From NCBI GenBank assembly GCA_035308365.1, contig DATGGU010000097.1, forward strand, positions 1-64,000: a DNA stretch of 64,000 nt, read 5' to 3'. This document shows positions 52,762-61,369 of the stretch, in pieces; the stretch's first letter is position 1; each line of letters starts with the position of its first letter. Source of the stretch: PALSA-505 sp035308365. GTDB lineage: Bacteria > Actinomycetota > Actinomycetes > Streptosporangiales > Streptosporangiaceae. The position numbers and the translations under genes are program-made. A model generated the notes under the pieces. The model made no database searches. It had not been told where the DNA came from and worked only from the letters and a program-made list of their open reading frames with translations.

Positions 52762-53982
52762 ATGGATGGGATCATGACGGGCACAACGCGCCGGGTCAGC
52801 GGCTATCGCGCGGAGGGTTACCGCGCGTCCCGCTATCCCGCCCTGGAGGCGGCCGGCGACGAGCCCGAGCCCTCCGATAGGTCCGCTGGCCCGGCTGGTG
52901 ACCAGGACGGCACGCCGGCCAGCCTCGTCATTGCCGATGATCTTCCTGACGGCCTGGTGATCGCCGATCAGGGCGGCCGGGTCGAGGTGTTCAACGCAGC
53001 GGCGGCCCGGCTGACCGGCATCGCCGCCGCAGACGCGCTGGGCAAGGACATCCGCGACCTGCTCCCGCTGCACGACGCCGAGGGCCGTAGCTGGTGGGCG
53101 TGCACCGACCCCTACAACGGCCTGTGCACCAGGACCAGGCACCCAGAGGCGTCCCTGTACCTGCCGGATGGCACCGAGGTGCTGGCCACCATGGGCTACG
53201 TCCGGGACCGGCGGCGCGACCCGGGCGCCCCGCGGCCGGTGCGCCGGGTCATGGTCAGCCTGCGTGGCGCGCAGTCGCGGGCCAGGCTGGAGCGCAGCCG
53301 CGCCGATCTCGTCTCCACCGTCGCCCATGAGCTGCGTTCGCCGCTGACCAGTGTCAAGGGGTTCACCGCGACGCTGCTGGCGAAGTGGCACCGGTTCACC
53401 GACGACCAGAAGCGGGTCATGCTGGAGACGGTCAACGCCGACGCCGACCGGGTGACCAGGCTTATCACCGAACTGCTCGATGTGTCCAGGATCGAGTCAG
53501 GGCGCCTCGAGGTGCACCGGCAGGTGGTGGACATCCCCGCCCAGGCCAGCAGGATCATCGCCGGCCGGATCGCGGCGGGCGAAGATCCAGACCGGTTCCG
53601 GCTCGAGGTCAATGGAACGCTGCCGGAAACCTGGCTGGACCAGGACAAGGTCGACCAGATCATCGGCAACCTGGTGGAGAACGCGCTGCGGCACGGCGCT
53701 GGTACGGTAACGGTTGTGGTGGAGCCAGCGGGTCCGGACGAGGCCGGGCAGGCGATCGCCGTTGCCGTGCGCGACGAGGGCGAGGGTGTCGCGGCCGAGC
53801 TCGCGTCCCGCGTGTTCCGCCCGTTCTGGCGGGCTACCCGCCGCGGCGGCACCGGTCTGGGCCTGTTCATCGTGAAGGGCCTGGTCGAGGCGCATGGTGG
53901 CACGATCGCCGTGCTGCGCGCGCCCGGCGGCGGCGCCGAGTTCCGATTTACCATGCCCGCCGGGACGCCAGATTTCGTCTAG
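52762..53982 (+). CDS. PAS domain sensor histidine kinase (soluble)
   Basis: Two-component kinase without transmembrane segments, so probably cytoplasmic. An Arg/Gly-rich N-terminus is followed by a PAS domain (about 50-165; LPDGLVIADQGGRVEVFNAA), a HisKA domain with the phospho-acceptor His in STVAHELRSPLTSVKGF (about 188), and HATPase_c motifs NLVENALRHG, VRDEGEGV and GTGLGLFIVKGL. No response regulator gene is nearby. Such kinases often lie between the rRNA methyltransferase and pheS in actinobacteria, supporting the view that the NRPS cluster was inserted to its left. Start uncertain: ATG 52762 or 52774. Confidence 0.88.
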   Translation: MDGIMTGTTRRVSGYRAEGYRASRYPALEAAGDEPEPSDRSAGPAGDQDGTPASLVIADDLPDGLVIADQGGRVEVFNAAAARLTGIAAADALGKDIRDLLPLHDAEGRSWWACTDPYNGLCTRTRHPEASLYLPDGTEVLATMGYVRDRRRDPGAPRPVRRVMVSLRGAQSRARLERSRADLVSTVAHELRSPLTSVKGFTATLLAKWHRFTDDQKRVMLETVNADADRVTRLITELLDVSRIESGRLEVHRQVVDIPAQASRIIAGRIAAGEDPDRFRLEVNGTLPETWLDQDKVDQIIGNLVENALRHGAGTVTVVVEPAGPDEAGQAIAVAVRDEGEGVAAELASRVFRPFWRATRRGGTGLGLFIVKGLVEAHGGTIAVLRAPGGGAEFRFTMPAGTPDFV

Positions 53983-54103
53983 GTGCCGGGGTCCATCGAT
54001 CGGCGGGCTGTTCACCCTAAGTTGATCTTTGTGTGGTGTGCCACATGAGGGGCGGGCGGCACATCGGTACGTGATGTGTTGGCAGGTATTGGGGAGCAGA
54101 GGG

Positions 54104-55285
54104 ATGTCAGCAGGCAGTAAGCAGTACGACCCCGCCGTGGGGCGTCTTTCCGGCCAAGAAAGTGCCGTAGGGCGTCTTTCCGGCCAAGAAGGTACAGAGG
54201 TGGCCGCGCTCGCCCCCGAAGCGGTGAGCCGGGCGGTCGCCGACGCGCTGGCGGCCATCGCCGCGGCGGGCGACCTCGGCGAGCTGAAGGCGGCCCGGCT
54301 GGCGCACACCGGCGACCGGGCGCCGCTGACCGTGGCCGGCGCCGGGATCGGTGCGCTGCCGCCGGCCGCCAGGGCCGAGGCGGGCAAGCGGGTTGGCGCC
54401 GCCAGGGCGGAGGTCCGCCAGGCGCTGGACGAGCGGCAGATCGTGCTGGAAGCCGAGCGGGACGAGCGGATCCTGACCGCCGAGACCGTGGATGTGACGC
54501 TGCCGTCCGGCCGCGCGCCGCGCGGTGCCCGGCATGCCGACACCCTGGTTATGGAGCGGCTGTCCGATGTGTTCGTGGCCATGGGCTACGAGGTGGCCGA
54601 GGGCCCCGAGGTCGAGGCCGAGTGGTACAACTTCGACGCACTCAACTTCCCGCCGGACCACCCGGCCCGGGCGATGCAGGACACGCTGTTCGTGGCCGGG
54701 CCTGATGGCAAGCAGGGCTCGGGCATGGTGCTGCGCACGCACACCTCGCCGGTGCAGATCCGGGCGATGCTGACCAGGCAGTTGCCGCTGTATGTGGTCA
54801 GCCCGGGCAAGTGCTTCCGCACCGACGAGCTCGACGCCACGCACAGCCCGGTGTTCCACCAGATCGAGGGCCTGGCCGTCGATGAGGGGCTGACCATGGC
54901 CGACCTGCGCGGTGCCGTGCAGTCGTTCGTGGACGCCATGTTCGGCGAGGGGCTGCGGACCAGGTTCCGGCCCGACTTCTTCCCGTTTACCGAGCCGTCC
55001 GCGGATGTCTCGATGGAGTGCCACATCTGCCGTGGCCGGTCGGCCGAGCCCGGCGGCGGCCCCTGCCGGGTGTGCAAGTCCCAGGGCTGGATCGAGATAG
55101 CCGGCTGCGGCATGGTGAACCCCCGGGTGCTGGTCGCCTGCGGGGTCGACCCGGACAGGTACAGCGGGTTCGCCTTCGGGCTCGGCATCGAGCGGACCCT
55201 GATGCTCTCCTACGGGGTGTCGGACATCAGGGACACGATCGAAGGCGACGTGCGGTTCTCCGCTGCGTTCGGAATGGAGCTCTGA
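54104..55285 (+). CDS. pheS: phenylalanine--tRNA ligase alpha subunit
   Basis: Catalytic subunit of the alpha2-beta2 PheRS. N-terminal coiled-coil tRNA-binding region, then the class II core: FRTDELDATHSPVFHQIEG motif 2, and GFAFGLGIERTLML motif 3 near the end. 393 residues, longer than usual (about 360) because the first 35 residues include two SGQE repeats (AVGRLSGQES, AVGRLSGQEG). ATG 54104 follows a GGGAGCAGAGGG ribosome site; the longer form from 54029 lacks support. Contiguous with pheT. Confidence 0.96.
   Translation: MSAGSKQYDPAVGRLSGQESAVGRLSGQEGTEVAALAPEAVSRAVADALAAIAAAGDLGELKAARLAHTGDRAPLTVAGAGIGALPPAARAEAGKRVGAARAEVRQALDERQIVLEAERDERILTAETVDVTLPSGRAPRGARHADTLVMERLSDVFVAMGYEVAEGPEVEAEWYNFDALNFPPDHPARAMQDTLFVAGPDGKQGSGMVLRTHTSPVQIRAMLTRQLPLYVVSPGKCFRTDELDATHSPVFHQIEGLAVDEGLTMADLRGAVQSFVDAMFGEGLRTRFRPDFFPFTEPSADVSMECHICRGRSAEPGGGPCRVCKSQGWIEIAGCGMVNPRVLVACGVDPDRYSGFAFGLGIERTLMLSYGVSDIRDTIEGDVRFSAAFGMEL
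54134..54197 (+). repeat. two tandem 30-bp SGQE repeats in pheS
   Basis: Units at 54134 and 54164 read GCCGTGGGGCGTCTTTCCGG then CCAAGAAAGT, ending with GGTACA; NRPS2 ends its array with a similar AAGTACA. They encode AVGRLSGQE(S/G) ahead of the conserved PheS sequence. As RNA the two units can fold into a GGCC..AGAAAG / CTTTC..GGCC stem. Confidence 0.9.
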
Positions 55286-57886
55286 ATGCGGATCCCGCTT
55301 TCCTGGGTGCGGGAGTACGCGCCCATCGACGATGCCACGGACCCTGCCGACGTAGCGCGGCGGCTCACCGCAGCCGGGCTCGAGGTCGAGTCCGCCGAAC
55401 GGGCCGGCCACGATATCAGCGGCGTGGTGGTCGCACAGGTCACCGAGATCGAGGAGCTGGCCGGGTTCAAGAAGCCGATCAGGTTCTGCAGGCTGACCGC
55501 GGGGGACTCCGAATCCCACGGGGTGATCTGCGGCGCGGCCAACTTCTCGGCCGGCGACCGGGTGCCGCTCGCACTGCCCGGCGCCGAACTGCCCGGCGGC
55601 TTCCGGATCGAGGCCAAGCCCGCCTACGGGCGGCTGTCGGCCGGGATGATCTGCTCGGCCAGCGAGCTGGCCATCGGCGATGACCGCGGCGGGATCCTGG
55701 TGCTGCCCGCGGACGCACCGCTGGGCGCCGACTTCGTGACCTACGCCGGGCTGCGTGACGTGGTGCTCGACATCGCCGTCACGCCGGACCGTGGCTACGC
55801 CACGTCGGTCCGGGGGGTGGCGCGGGAGCTGGCCAGCGCGTTCGGTGTGCCGTTCACCGACCCGGCCGGGCCCGCCGTGCCGGAGGATGTGTCGCCGGAC
55901 ATCTACCCGGCCAGCATCGCCGACCCGGCCGCGTGCGACCGGTTCGTGCTGCGCGAGCTGCGCGGCCTGAACCCGGCCGCGGGCACGCCGCTGTGGATGC
56001 GGGTGCGGCTGGCCCGCTCCGGCATGCGCAGCGTGTCGCTGGCCGTGGATGTCACCAACTACCTGCTGCTCGAACTCGGCCAGCCGCTGCACGCCTTCGA
56101 CCGGGCCAAGCTGAACGGGCCGATCGTGGTCCGGCGGGCGGAGCCGGGGGAGCGGCTGGAGACACTGGACCACACGGTGCGCGTCCTCGACCCCGATGAC
56201 ATCCTGATCACCGACTCCTCCGGCCCCATCTCCATGGCCGGCACCATGGGCGGCCTGGCCACCGAGATCGGCCCGGACTCCACCGACCTGGTCATCGAGG
56301 CGGCGCACTTCTCGCCCGAGGGAACCGCCCGGATGAGCCGGCGGCACAAGCTGAGCAGCGAGACGTCCTACCGCTTCGAGCGCGGCGTGGACCGCGAGCT
56401 GCCGCTGCGGGCCTCGGCCAAGGCCGTCTCGATGCTGGCCTCGTTCGGCGGCGCGAGCGTGCTGCCGGGCTGCACGCACGCCTGGGCCGAGGTGGAGCCG
56501 GTCACGATCGCGCTGCCGGTCAGCTACCCGGACGAGGTGGCCGGTGTGGTCTACGGGCGGGACACGGTCGTGCGGCGGCTGCGCGAGGTCGGCTGCGAGG
56601 TGCGGCAGACGGTGGGCGCCGGGGGCGCTGCGGCGGCCGGCCCGGCGCACACGGACGGCAGGCACCTGCGGCACGAGCACGGCCGGCACGACAGGTCCGC
56701 CGAGGAACTGCTGGTCATCCCGCCGTCCTGGCGGCCCGACCTGACCGATCCAAGCGACCTGGCCGAGGAGGTCATCCGGCTCGAAGGCTACGCGAACATC
56801 CCGGTCAGGATGCCGCGGGCGGTAGCCGGGCACGGGCTGACCGTCCGGCAGCGGATGCGCCGCACGGTCGGCCGGGCGCTGGCCGGGTCCGGCTACGTCG
56901 AGGTGCTGAGCTCGCCGTTCGGCTCGGCTGCCGACGCCGACTCGCTGCAACTGCCGCCCGAGGACACCCGCCGGGTCGCGGTCACCATCGCCAACCCGCT
57001 GAGCGAGGACGAGCCGCTGCTGCGCACCACGCTGCTGCCCGGCCTGCTCCGGGTGCTCGGCCGCAACGCCGGCCGCGGGTTCGCCGACGTCGCCTTGTAT
57101 GAAACCGGGCTGGTGTTCCACCCAAGGCCCGGCGGCGACGGGGTCGCGCCCATCCTGCGGGTGGACCGGGCGCCCACCGTGGAAGAGCTTGGCCGGCTGC
57201 ACGCCGCGCTGCCCGACCAGCCGCTCCGGGTAGCCGTGGTGCTGGCCGGGAACCGCGAGCCGGCCGGCTGGTGGGGCAGCCGGGGGCGGCCCGCCGACTG
57301 GGCCGACGCCGTGGAGGCTGCCCGCGAGGTGTGCCGGGCCTGCCGGGTGCCGGTGGAGATCCGGGCTGCGCAGCTTGCCCCCTGGCACCCTGGCCGATGC
57401 GCCGGGGTGTTCGTTCGCGCCGGGGAGGGTCACGAGTGGCTGGCCGGGCACGCCGGCGAGCTGCATCCCAGGGTGGTGCGGGCGTTCGGCCTGCCGGACC
57501 GTACCTGCGCGATGGAGATCGACCTGTCGGTGATCGAGACCGCGGCCGGTGCGGTGGGGTCGGTGCGGCCGCCGAGGCTGTCCGGCTACCCGGTGGCCAC
57601 CCAGGACGTGGCGCTGACCGTGCCGGACAGTGTCCCGGCGGCCTCGGTCCAGGAGGCGCTGACCGCGGGGGTGGCGGCGGCCGGTGCGGGCGAGCTGCTC
57701 GAGGACGTCCGGCTGTTCGACCTGTACACCGGGGAGCAGACCGGAGCAGGCCGCAAGTCGCTGGCCTACACGCTGCGGTTCCGCGCGCCGGACCGGACGC
57801 TGACCGTGGAGGAGACGACCTCGCTTCGGGACGCGGCCGTGGCGGAGGCGGCGCGCCAGGTGGGTGCGGTGCTGCGCGGCGGCTGA
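55286..57886 (+). CDS. pheT: phenylalanine--tRNA ligase beta subunit
   Basis: 866-residue tRNA-recognition and editing subunit: N-terminal EMAP-like tRNA-binding domain (about 40-150), B3/B4 editing domains (about 210-370, DVTNYLLLELGQPLHAFD), B5 (about 410-500), pseudo-catalytic core (about 510-760) and C-terminal ferredoxin-fold anticodon domain (about 770-866). A His/Gly/Ala-rich insert of about 25 residues (HTDGRHLRHEHGRHD) interrupts the B5 region. Starts immediately after the pheS stop. Confidence 0.96.
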   Translation: MRIPLSWVREYAPIDDATDPADVARRLTAAGLEVESAERAGHDISGVVVAQVTEIEELAGFKKPIRFCRLTAGDSESHGVICGAANFSAGDRVPLALPGAELPGGFRIEAKPAYGRLSAGMICSASELAIGDDRGGILVLPADAPLGADFVTYAGLRDVVLDIAVTPDRGYATSVRGVARELASAFGVPFTDPAGPAVPEDVSPDIYPASIADPAACDRFVLRELRGLNPAAGTPLWMRVRLARSGMRSVSLAVDVTNYLLLELGQPLHAFDRAKLNGPIVVRRAEPGERLETLDHTVRVLDPDDILITDSSGPISMAGTMGGLATEIGPDSTDLVIEAAHFSPEGTARMSRRHKLSSETSYRFERGVDRELPLRASAKAVSMLASFGGASVLPGCTHAWAEVEPVTIALPVSYPDEVAGVVYGRDTVVRRLREVGCEVRQTVGAGGAAAAGPAHTDGRHLRHEHGRHDRSAEELLVIPPSWRPDLTDPSDLAEEVIRLEGYANIPVRMPRAVAGHGLTVRQRMRRTVGRALAGSGYVEVLSSPFGSAADADSLQLPPEDTRRVAVTIANPLSEDEPLLRTTLLPGLLRVLGRNAGRGFADVALYETGLVFHPRPGGDGVAPILRVDRAPTVEELGRLHAALPDQPLRVAVVLAGNREPAGWWGSRGRPADWADAVEAAREVCRACRVPVEIRAAQLAPWHPGRCAGVFVRAGEGHEWLAGHAGELHPRVVRAFGLPDRTCAMEIDLSVIETAAGAVGSVRPPRLSGYPVATQDVALTVPDSVPAASVQEALTAGVAAAGAGELLEDVRLFDLYTGEQTGAGRKSLAYTLRFRAPDRTLTVEETTSLRDAAVAEAARQVGAVLRGG

Positions 57887-57943
57887 GCCGTTGCGGTGCT
57901 GCGCGGCGGCTGCCGGGCCGGCGGCGGATGGCCCGGCTCGGCG

Positions 57944-58261
57944 TTATCCAGGCCCCGTCAGGAGTCCGGGCTCTTCGGGTTCCAGGACGCCGTCGGCGAT
58001 GGGCTCGACCACCCGGCGGCTGCTGCCGCCGCCGGACAGCGCCGCGACCATGCTGTCCCGGTACACCTCGAACGAGTAACGGATCCCGTCGGCATTGGCG
58101 TGCTGCTGCGCCCAGTTGCGGATCGCCCGGATCTCGGCGCGGTCGTTGGCCGCCTGGCCCTCGGTCAGGCTGTCCGGGGCGCACATCTCGGACTGGATCA
58201 TTTCGGGTGGCTCACTGCCCGTCGGCCAGATCCTGACCAGGTACTTGGTGACAACGTCCAT
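57944..58261 (-). CDS. hypothetical protein (small, cotranscribed with lipoprotein)
   Basis: 105-residue protein starting MDVVTKYLVRIWPTGSEPPE. No signal peptide, membrane segment or motif that I recognise. ATG 58261 lies 6 bp after the lipoprotein gene's stop, so the two probably form an operon. The composition (fewer Gly/Pro/Ala than shadow frames, ordinary codon use) supports a real gene, but with moderate certainty. Confidence 0.6.
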   Translation of the reverse strand: MDVVTKYLVRIWPTGSEPPEMIQSEMCAPDSLTEGQAANDRAEIRAIRNWAQQHANADGIRYSFEVYRDSMVAALSGGGSSRRVVEPIADGVLEPEEPGLLTGPG

Positions 58262-58267
58262 CCGGAA

Positions 58268-58717
58268 TCAGCCGCCGGACGTCGATCCTGAGGAGTTCCC
58301 CAGCTTCAGCACCGCGACGATCTCCGTTCCATTCTTGGTGCACGCCGACGCCTCGCCGTTTTGCACAGCCGTCGTGGTGTCCGCCCCCTGGCAGGTCCAG
58401 CCGTCCACCTTCACCGGCGCGCCGCCGCCGTTGCCAGGTACCTTGCCGGACCGGACCAGGGCTGTGTAGCTGTCCTGGATCTGCATGGCCACCTGGCAGG
58501 CGACGGATCCCTTCTCCACCTCCATGACGACCGGCACATCGGCCGCCGTGTGTGCGGTCCCGCAGATCGCGCGCGGCGGGGCGAGCTGGGTGGCGGCCGG
58601 GACGGGGCTGGAGGACCCGTGCGGTGACCCGCTGGACGAGCCGCATCCGGTGGCCAGCACAGCGATCGCGACGGCGACCGCTGCGGCGCCCACCAAGGCG
58701 AACCGCGAGCGACGCAT
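58268..58717 (-). CDS. putative lipoprotein
   Basis: 149 residues with a signal peptide (MRRSRFALVG then AAAVAVAIAVLATGC) ending in a lipobox LATGC, so likely an exported, acylated lipoprotein. A Ser/Gly/Pro linker and a small domain with four Cys (including ICGTAH, VACQVA and WTCQGA), probably disulphide-bonded, follow. Function unknown. GGAAGGAGG lies 7 nt upstream of ATG 58717, which fixes the start against the longer frame from 58834. Divergent from argC. Confidence 0.8.
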   Translation of the reverse strand: MRRSRFALVGAAAVAVAIAVLATGCGSSSGSPHGSSSPVPAATQLAPPRAICGTAHTAADVPVVMEVEKGSVACQVAMQIQDSYTALVRSGKVPGNGGGAPVKVDGWTCQGADTTTAVQNGEASACTKNGTEIVAVLKLGNSSGSTSGG

Positions 58718-58852
58718 GGGATGGCCTCCTTCCCGCGTCCCCATCATGCCGCCGGCGCCCTGGCAGGCGAAACCCGGCTCCCCGTCGCAACACTGCTGCG
58801 CAGCGTACCCAACCGGACTACGCAGCGTCCCCAACTCCCCAAGCCCGGCTCG

Positions 58853-58895
58853 ATTTGAATATTTACTCGTTGGTGTGCATAATTCTTCAGAATGC
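58853..58895 (+). promoter_or_regulatory. ARG-box-like operator upstream of argC
   Basis: Two AT-rich elements lie in an otherwise GC-rich gap: TTTGAATATTTACTC (58853-58867) and the near-palindrome GCATAATTCTTCAGAATGC (58877-58895), 51 bp before the argC start. ArgR binds paired AT-rich palindromes of about 18 bp ahead of argC in actinobacteria, and argR is the last gene of this operon. Binding is inferred. Confidence 0.6.
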
Positions 58896-58946
58896 TGGCC
58901 GCTGCGGAGGACCGGCAGAGGCGGGAAAATTTACGGAGGACGGACC

Positions 58947-60011
58947 GTGGGTGCGCGCGTGGCAGTGGCCGGAGGCAGTGGCTACGCCGGTGGTGAGCTG
59001 CTGCGGCTGCTGGCTGCCCATCCCGATCTGGAGATAGCGGCAATCGCCGCCGGGGCCAGCGCGGGCAAACCGGTGACCGCCGTCCACCCGCACCTCGTGC
59101 AACTGGCCGGGCATACCTTCGGGCCGGCCACGGCAGAGCAGCTCATCCCGGCCGACCTGGTGTTCCTGGCCCTCCCGGCCGGTGAGTCCGCAGCGCTGGC
59201 CGCGCGGCTGCCCGGCCAGGTGAAGGTCGTCGACCTGGGCCCGGACTTCCGCCTCGCCGGCGCCGCGCAGTGGGCCAGGTTCTACGCCACGCCATACGCC
59301 GGGCGCTGGCCCTACGGCCTGCCCGAGCTGCCCGGCGCCAGGGAGCTGATCAGGTCGGCCAGCCAGGTGGCGGCGCCGGGATGTTACGCCACCGCGGCGA
59401 TCCTCGCGCTGGCGCCGCTGCTGGCGGCGGGCCTGGCCGAGCCGGACGACATCGTGATCGTCGCCGCATCCGGCACCTCGGGCGCCGGGAGGGCGGTCAG
59501 GCCCGGGCTGCTCGGCAGCGAGGTGATGGGCTCGGTGTCGGCCTACCAGGCCGGCGGCACCCACCGGCACACACCCGAGATCGAGCAGGCGCTGGCCGAG
59601 GCGGTATCGGGCGGCGCGGCGGCGGGCTCCGGCCCGGCGGGTGCCGGGGTGAGCGTGTCATTCACGCCGCTGCTGGCTCCGATGCCGCGGGGCATCCTCG
59701 CCACCTGCACGGCCAAGCTGGCCCACGGCGCCACCACCCAGGACCTGCGCGCCGCCCTGGCCGGCGCCTATGCCGGTGAGGCGTTCGTCCGCCTGCTGCC
59801 CGAGGGGTGCTGGCCCGCGACGGCAGCCACCATAGGCAGCAACGCTGTCCATCTGCAGACCGCCGCCGACGGCCAGGCCGGCCGGGCCGTCGTGGTGGCC
59901 GCGATCGACAACCTCGGCAAGGGCGCGGCCGGGCAGGCCGTGCAGAACGCCAACCTGATGCTCGGCCTGGACGAGGCCGCGGGCCTTACGGCGAACGGGG
60001 TAGCGCCGTGA
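58947..60011 (+). CDS. argC: N-acetyl-gamma-glutamyl-phosphate reductase
   Basis: NADPH-dependent third step of arginine synthesis. Nucleotide-binding GGSGYAGGELLRLL near residue 9; catalytic Cys in AAPGCYATAA near residue 145; HRHTPEIEQAL near 210; C-terminal DNLGKGAAGQAVQNANLMLG. 354 residues, as expected. GTG 58947 is 6 nt after ACGGAGGA. First gene of argCJBDR; the lipoprotein pair is divergent on its left. Confidence 0.96.
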   Translation: MGARVAVAGGSGYAGGELLRLLAAHPDLEIAAIAAGASAGKPVTAVHPHLVQLAGHTFGPATAEQLIPADLVFLALPAGESAALAARLPGQVKVVDLGPDFRLAGAAQWARFYATPYAGRWPYGLPELPGARELIRSASQVAAPGCYATAAILALAPLLAAGLAEPDDIVIVAASGTSGAGRAVRPGLLGSEVMGSVSAYQAGGTHRHTPEIEQALAEAVSGGAAAGSGPAGAGVSVSFTPLLAPMPRGILATCTAKLAHGATTQDLRAALAGAYAGEAFVRLLPEGCWPATAATIGSNAVHLQTAADGQAGRAVVVAAIDNLGKGAAGQAVQNANLMLGLDEAAGLTANGVAP

Positions 60012-60035
60012 GGGTTCGTCAAGACCGGCCAGCGA

Positions 60036-60091
60036 GGGCAGGCGATTTTTGCCTGCCCGAGTGCCGGTGCAGGTGGCAGCCACAGCACCGG
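60036..60091 (+). promoter_or_regulatory. two strong hairpins in the argC-argJ gap
   Basis: Hairpin 1: GGGCAGGC (60036-60043) with GCCTGCCC (60051-60058), a perfect 8-bp stem with a T-rich loop. Hairpin 2: CCGGTGC (60064-60070) with GCACCGG (60085-60091), containing an inner GTGG-CAG-CCAC stem (60073-60083). No T run follows either, so partial attenuation or mRNA processing is more likely than full termination. Confidence 0.6.
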
Positions 60092-60130
60092 AGTGGGTTT
60101 CTTGGAGAACCGCAACGTCAGTGAGGCAGG

Positions 60131-60169
60131 GTGCACATGGGAACCCAGCAACCGCCGTGGGTTTCTTGA
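60131..60169 (+). CDS. possible 12-codon leader ORF before argJ
   Basis: The sequence GTGGGTTTCTTG-(3 nt)-AACC...GAGGCAGGGTG occurs at about 60093-60133 and again at 60159-60199. In the second copy GTG is the argJ start; in the first copy GTG 60131 begins a 12-residue frame (MHMGTQQPPWVS) ending at TGA 60167. Duplication is seen directly; translation is inferred. It contains no Arg codons. Confidence 0.35.
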   Translation: MHMGTQQPPWVS

Positions 60170-60196
60170 CGAACCCGGAACTTCATGGGAGGCAGG

Positions 60197-61369
60197 GTGA
60201 GCGTGACAGCACCGCTCGGCTTCCGCGCGGCCGGGGTTGCCGCCGGGCTCAAGGAAGCCGGGGCACGGGACGTGGCCGTCGTGGTGAACGACGGGCCGTC
60301 GCGGGCCGCCGCCGGCGTCTTCACCGCCAACCGTGTTCAGGCCGCGCCCGTCATGTGGACCCGCCAGGTGGTCAGCGGTGGCCGGGTCCGCGCCGTGGTG
60401 CTCAACTCCGGCGGTGCCAACGCGTGCACCGGCCCCGATGGCTTCGCCGACACCCACCGGACCGCCGAACGGCTGGCCGGCCGGCTCGGTGACTCGGCAG
60501 GCGAGATCGCGGTGTGCTCCACCGGCCTCATCGGCGAACGGCTGCCGATGGACCTGCTGCTGCCCGGGGTGGACACCGCGGTGGCCGAAGCCGCGCGCAG
60601 CGGCGGGCTGGCCGCCGCCGACGCGATCAGGACCACCGACTCGGTTGCCAAGATCGCCTTCCGCCGCGGCGGGGACACCAGCAGCCCGGGCGGCGGGTAC
60701 ACGATCGGCGGGATGGCCAAGGGTGCCGGAATGCTCGCGCCGTCCCTGGCCACGATGCTGTGCGTGCTGACCACCGACGCCGATCTGACCGCCGCCGAGC
60801 TGGACGCGGCGCTGCGCCACGCCACGGACGTGACCTTCGGCCGGCTGGACACCGACGGGTGCATGTCCACCAACGACACGGTGCTGCTGCTCGCCAGCGG
60901 GGTCTGCGGAGCCCGGCCTGACCTGGGCAGGTTCACCGGCGAGCTGACCACCGTCTGTGCCGGCCTGGCCCGGCAGCTTCAGCTCGACGCCGAGGGGGCC
61001 GGCAAGGCCATCGCCATCGAGGTCGTCGGCGCCGCCAGCGAGCGGGACGCGGTCACCGTCGGCCGCGCGGTGGCCCGCAGCGCCCTGCTGAAGTGCGCGA
61101 TCGCCGGTGAGGACCCTAACTGGGGACGGGTGCTGGCCGCGGTCGGGACCACCGACGCGGTGTTCGAGCCCGACCAGCTCAACGTGGCCATCAATGGCAT
61201 CTGGATCTGCCGCAACGGCTACGCCGCCGACGACCGCTCCAAGGTGGACCTGCGCCCCACAGACGTGTCGATCACCATCGACCTGGCCGCCGGGCCGGCC
61301 TGCGCGACCATCGCCACCACCGACCTGACCGTCGGCTACGTGCACGAGAACACGGCGTACTCGACATGA
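60197..61369 (+). CDS. argJ: bifunctional ornithine acetyltransferase / N-acetylglutamate synthase
   Basis: Transfers acetyl between N-acetylornithine and glutamate, recycling the acetyl group. The self-cleavage region is GGMAKGAGMLAPSLATMLCV near residue 176 with the nucleophilic Thr in LATML; TDGCMSTNDTV and GEDPNWGRVLAA follow. 390 residues. I chose GTG 60197, with GGGAGG just upstream and the typical SVTAPLGFRAAG start; ATG 60185 is in frame. ATGA overlap with argB. Confidence 0.95.
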   Translation: MSVTAPLGFRAAGVAAGLKEAGARDVAVVVNDGPSRAAAGVFTANRVQAAPVMWTRQVVSGGRVRAVVLNSGGANACTGPDGFADTHRTAERLAGRLGDSAGEIAVCSTGLIGERLPMDLLLPGVDTAVAEAARSGGLAAADAIRTTDSVAKIAFRRGGDTSSPGGGYTIGGMAKGAGMLAPSLATMLCVLTTDADLTAAELDAALRHATDVTFGRLDTDGCMSTNDTVLLLASGVCGARPDLGRFTGELTTVCAGLARQLQLDAEGAGKAIAIEVVGAASERDAVTVGRAVARSALLKCAIAGEDPNWGRVLAAVGTTDAVFEPDQLNVAINGIWICRNGYAADDRSKVDLRPTDVSITIDLAAGPACATIATTDLTVGYVHENTAYST

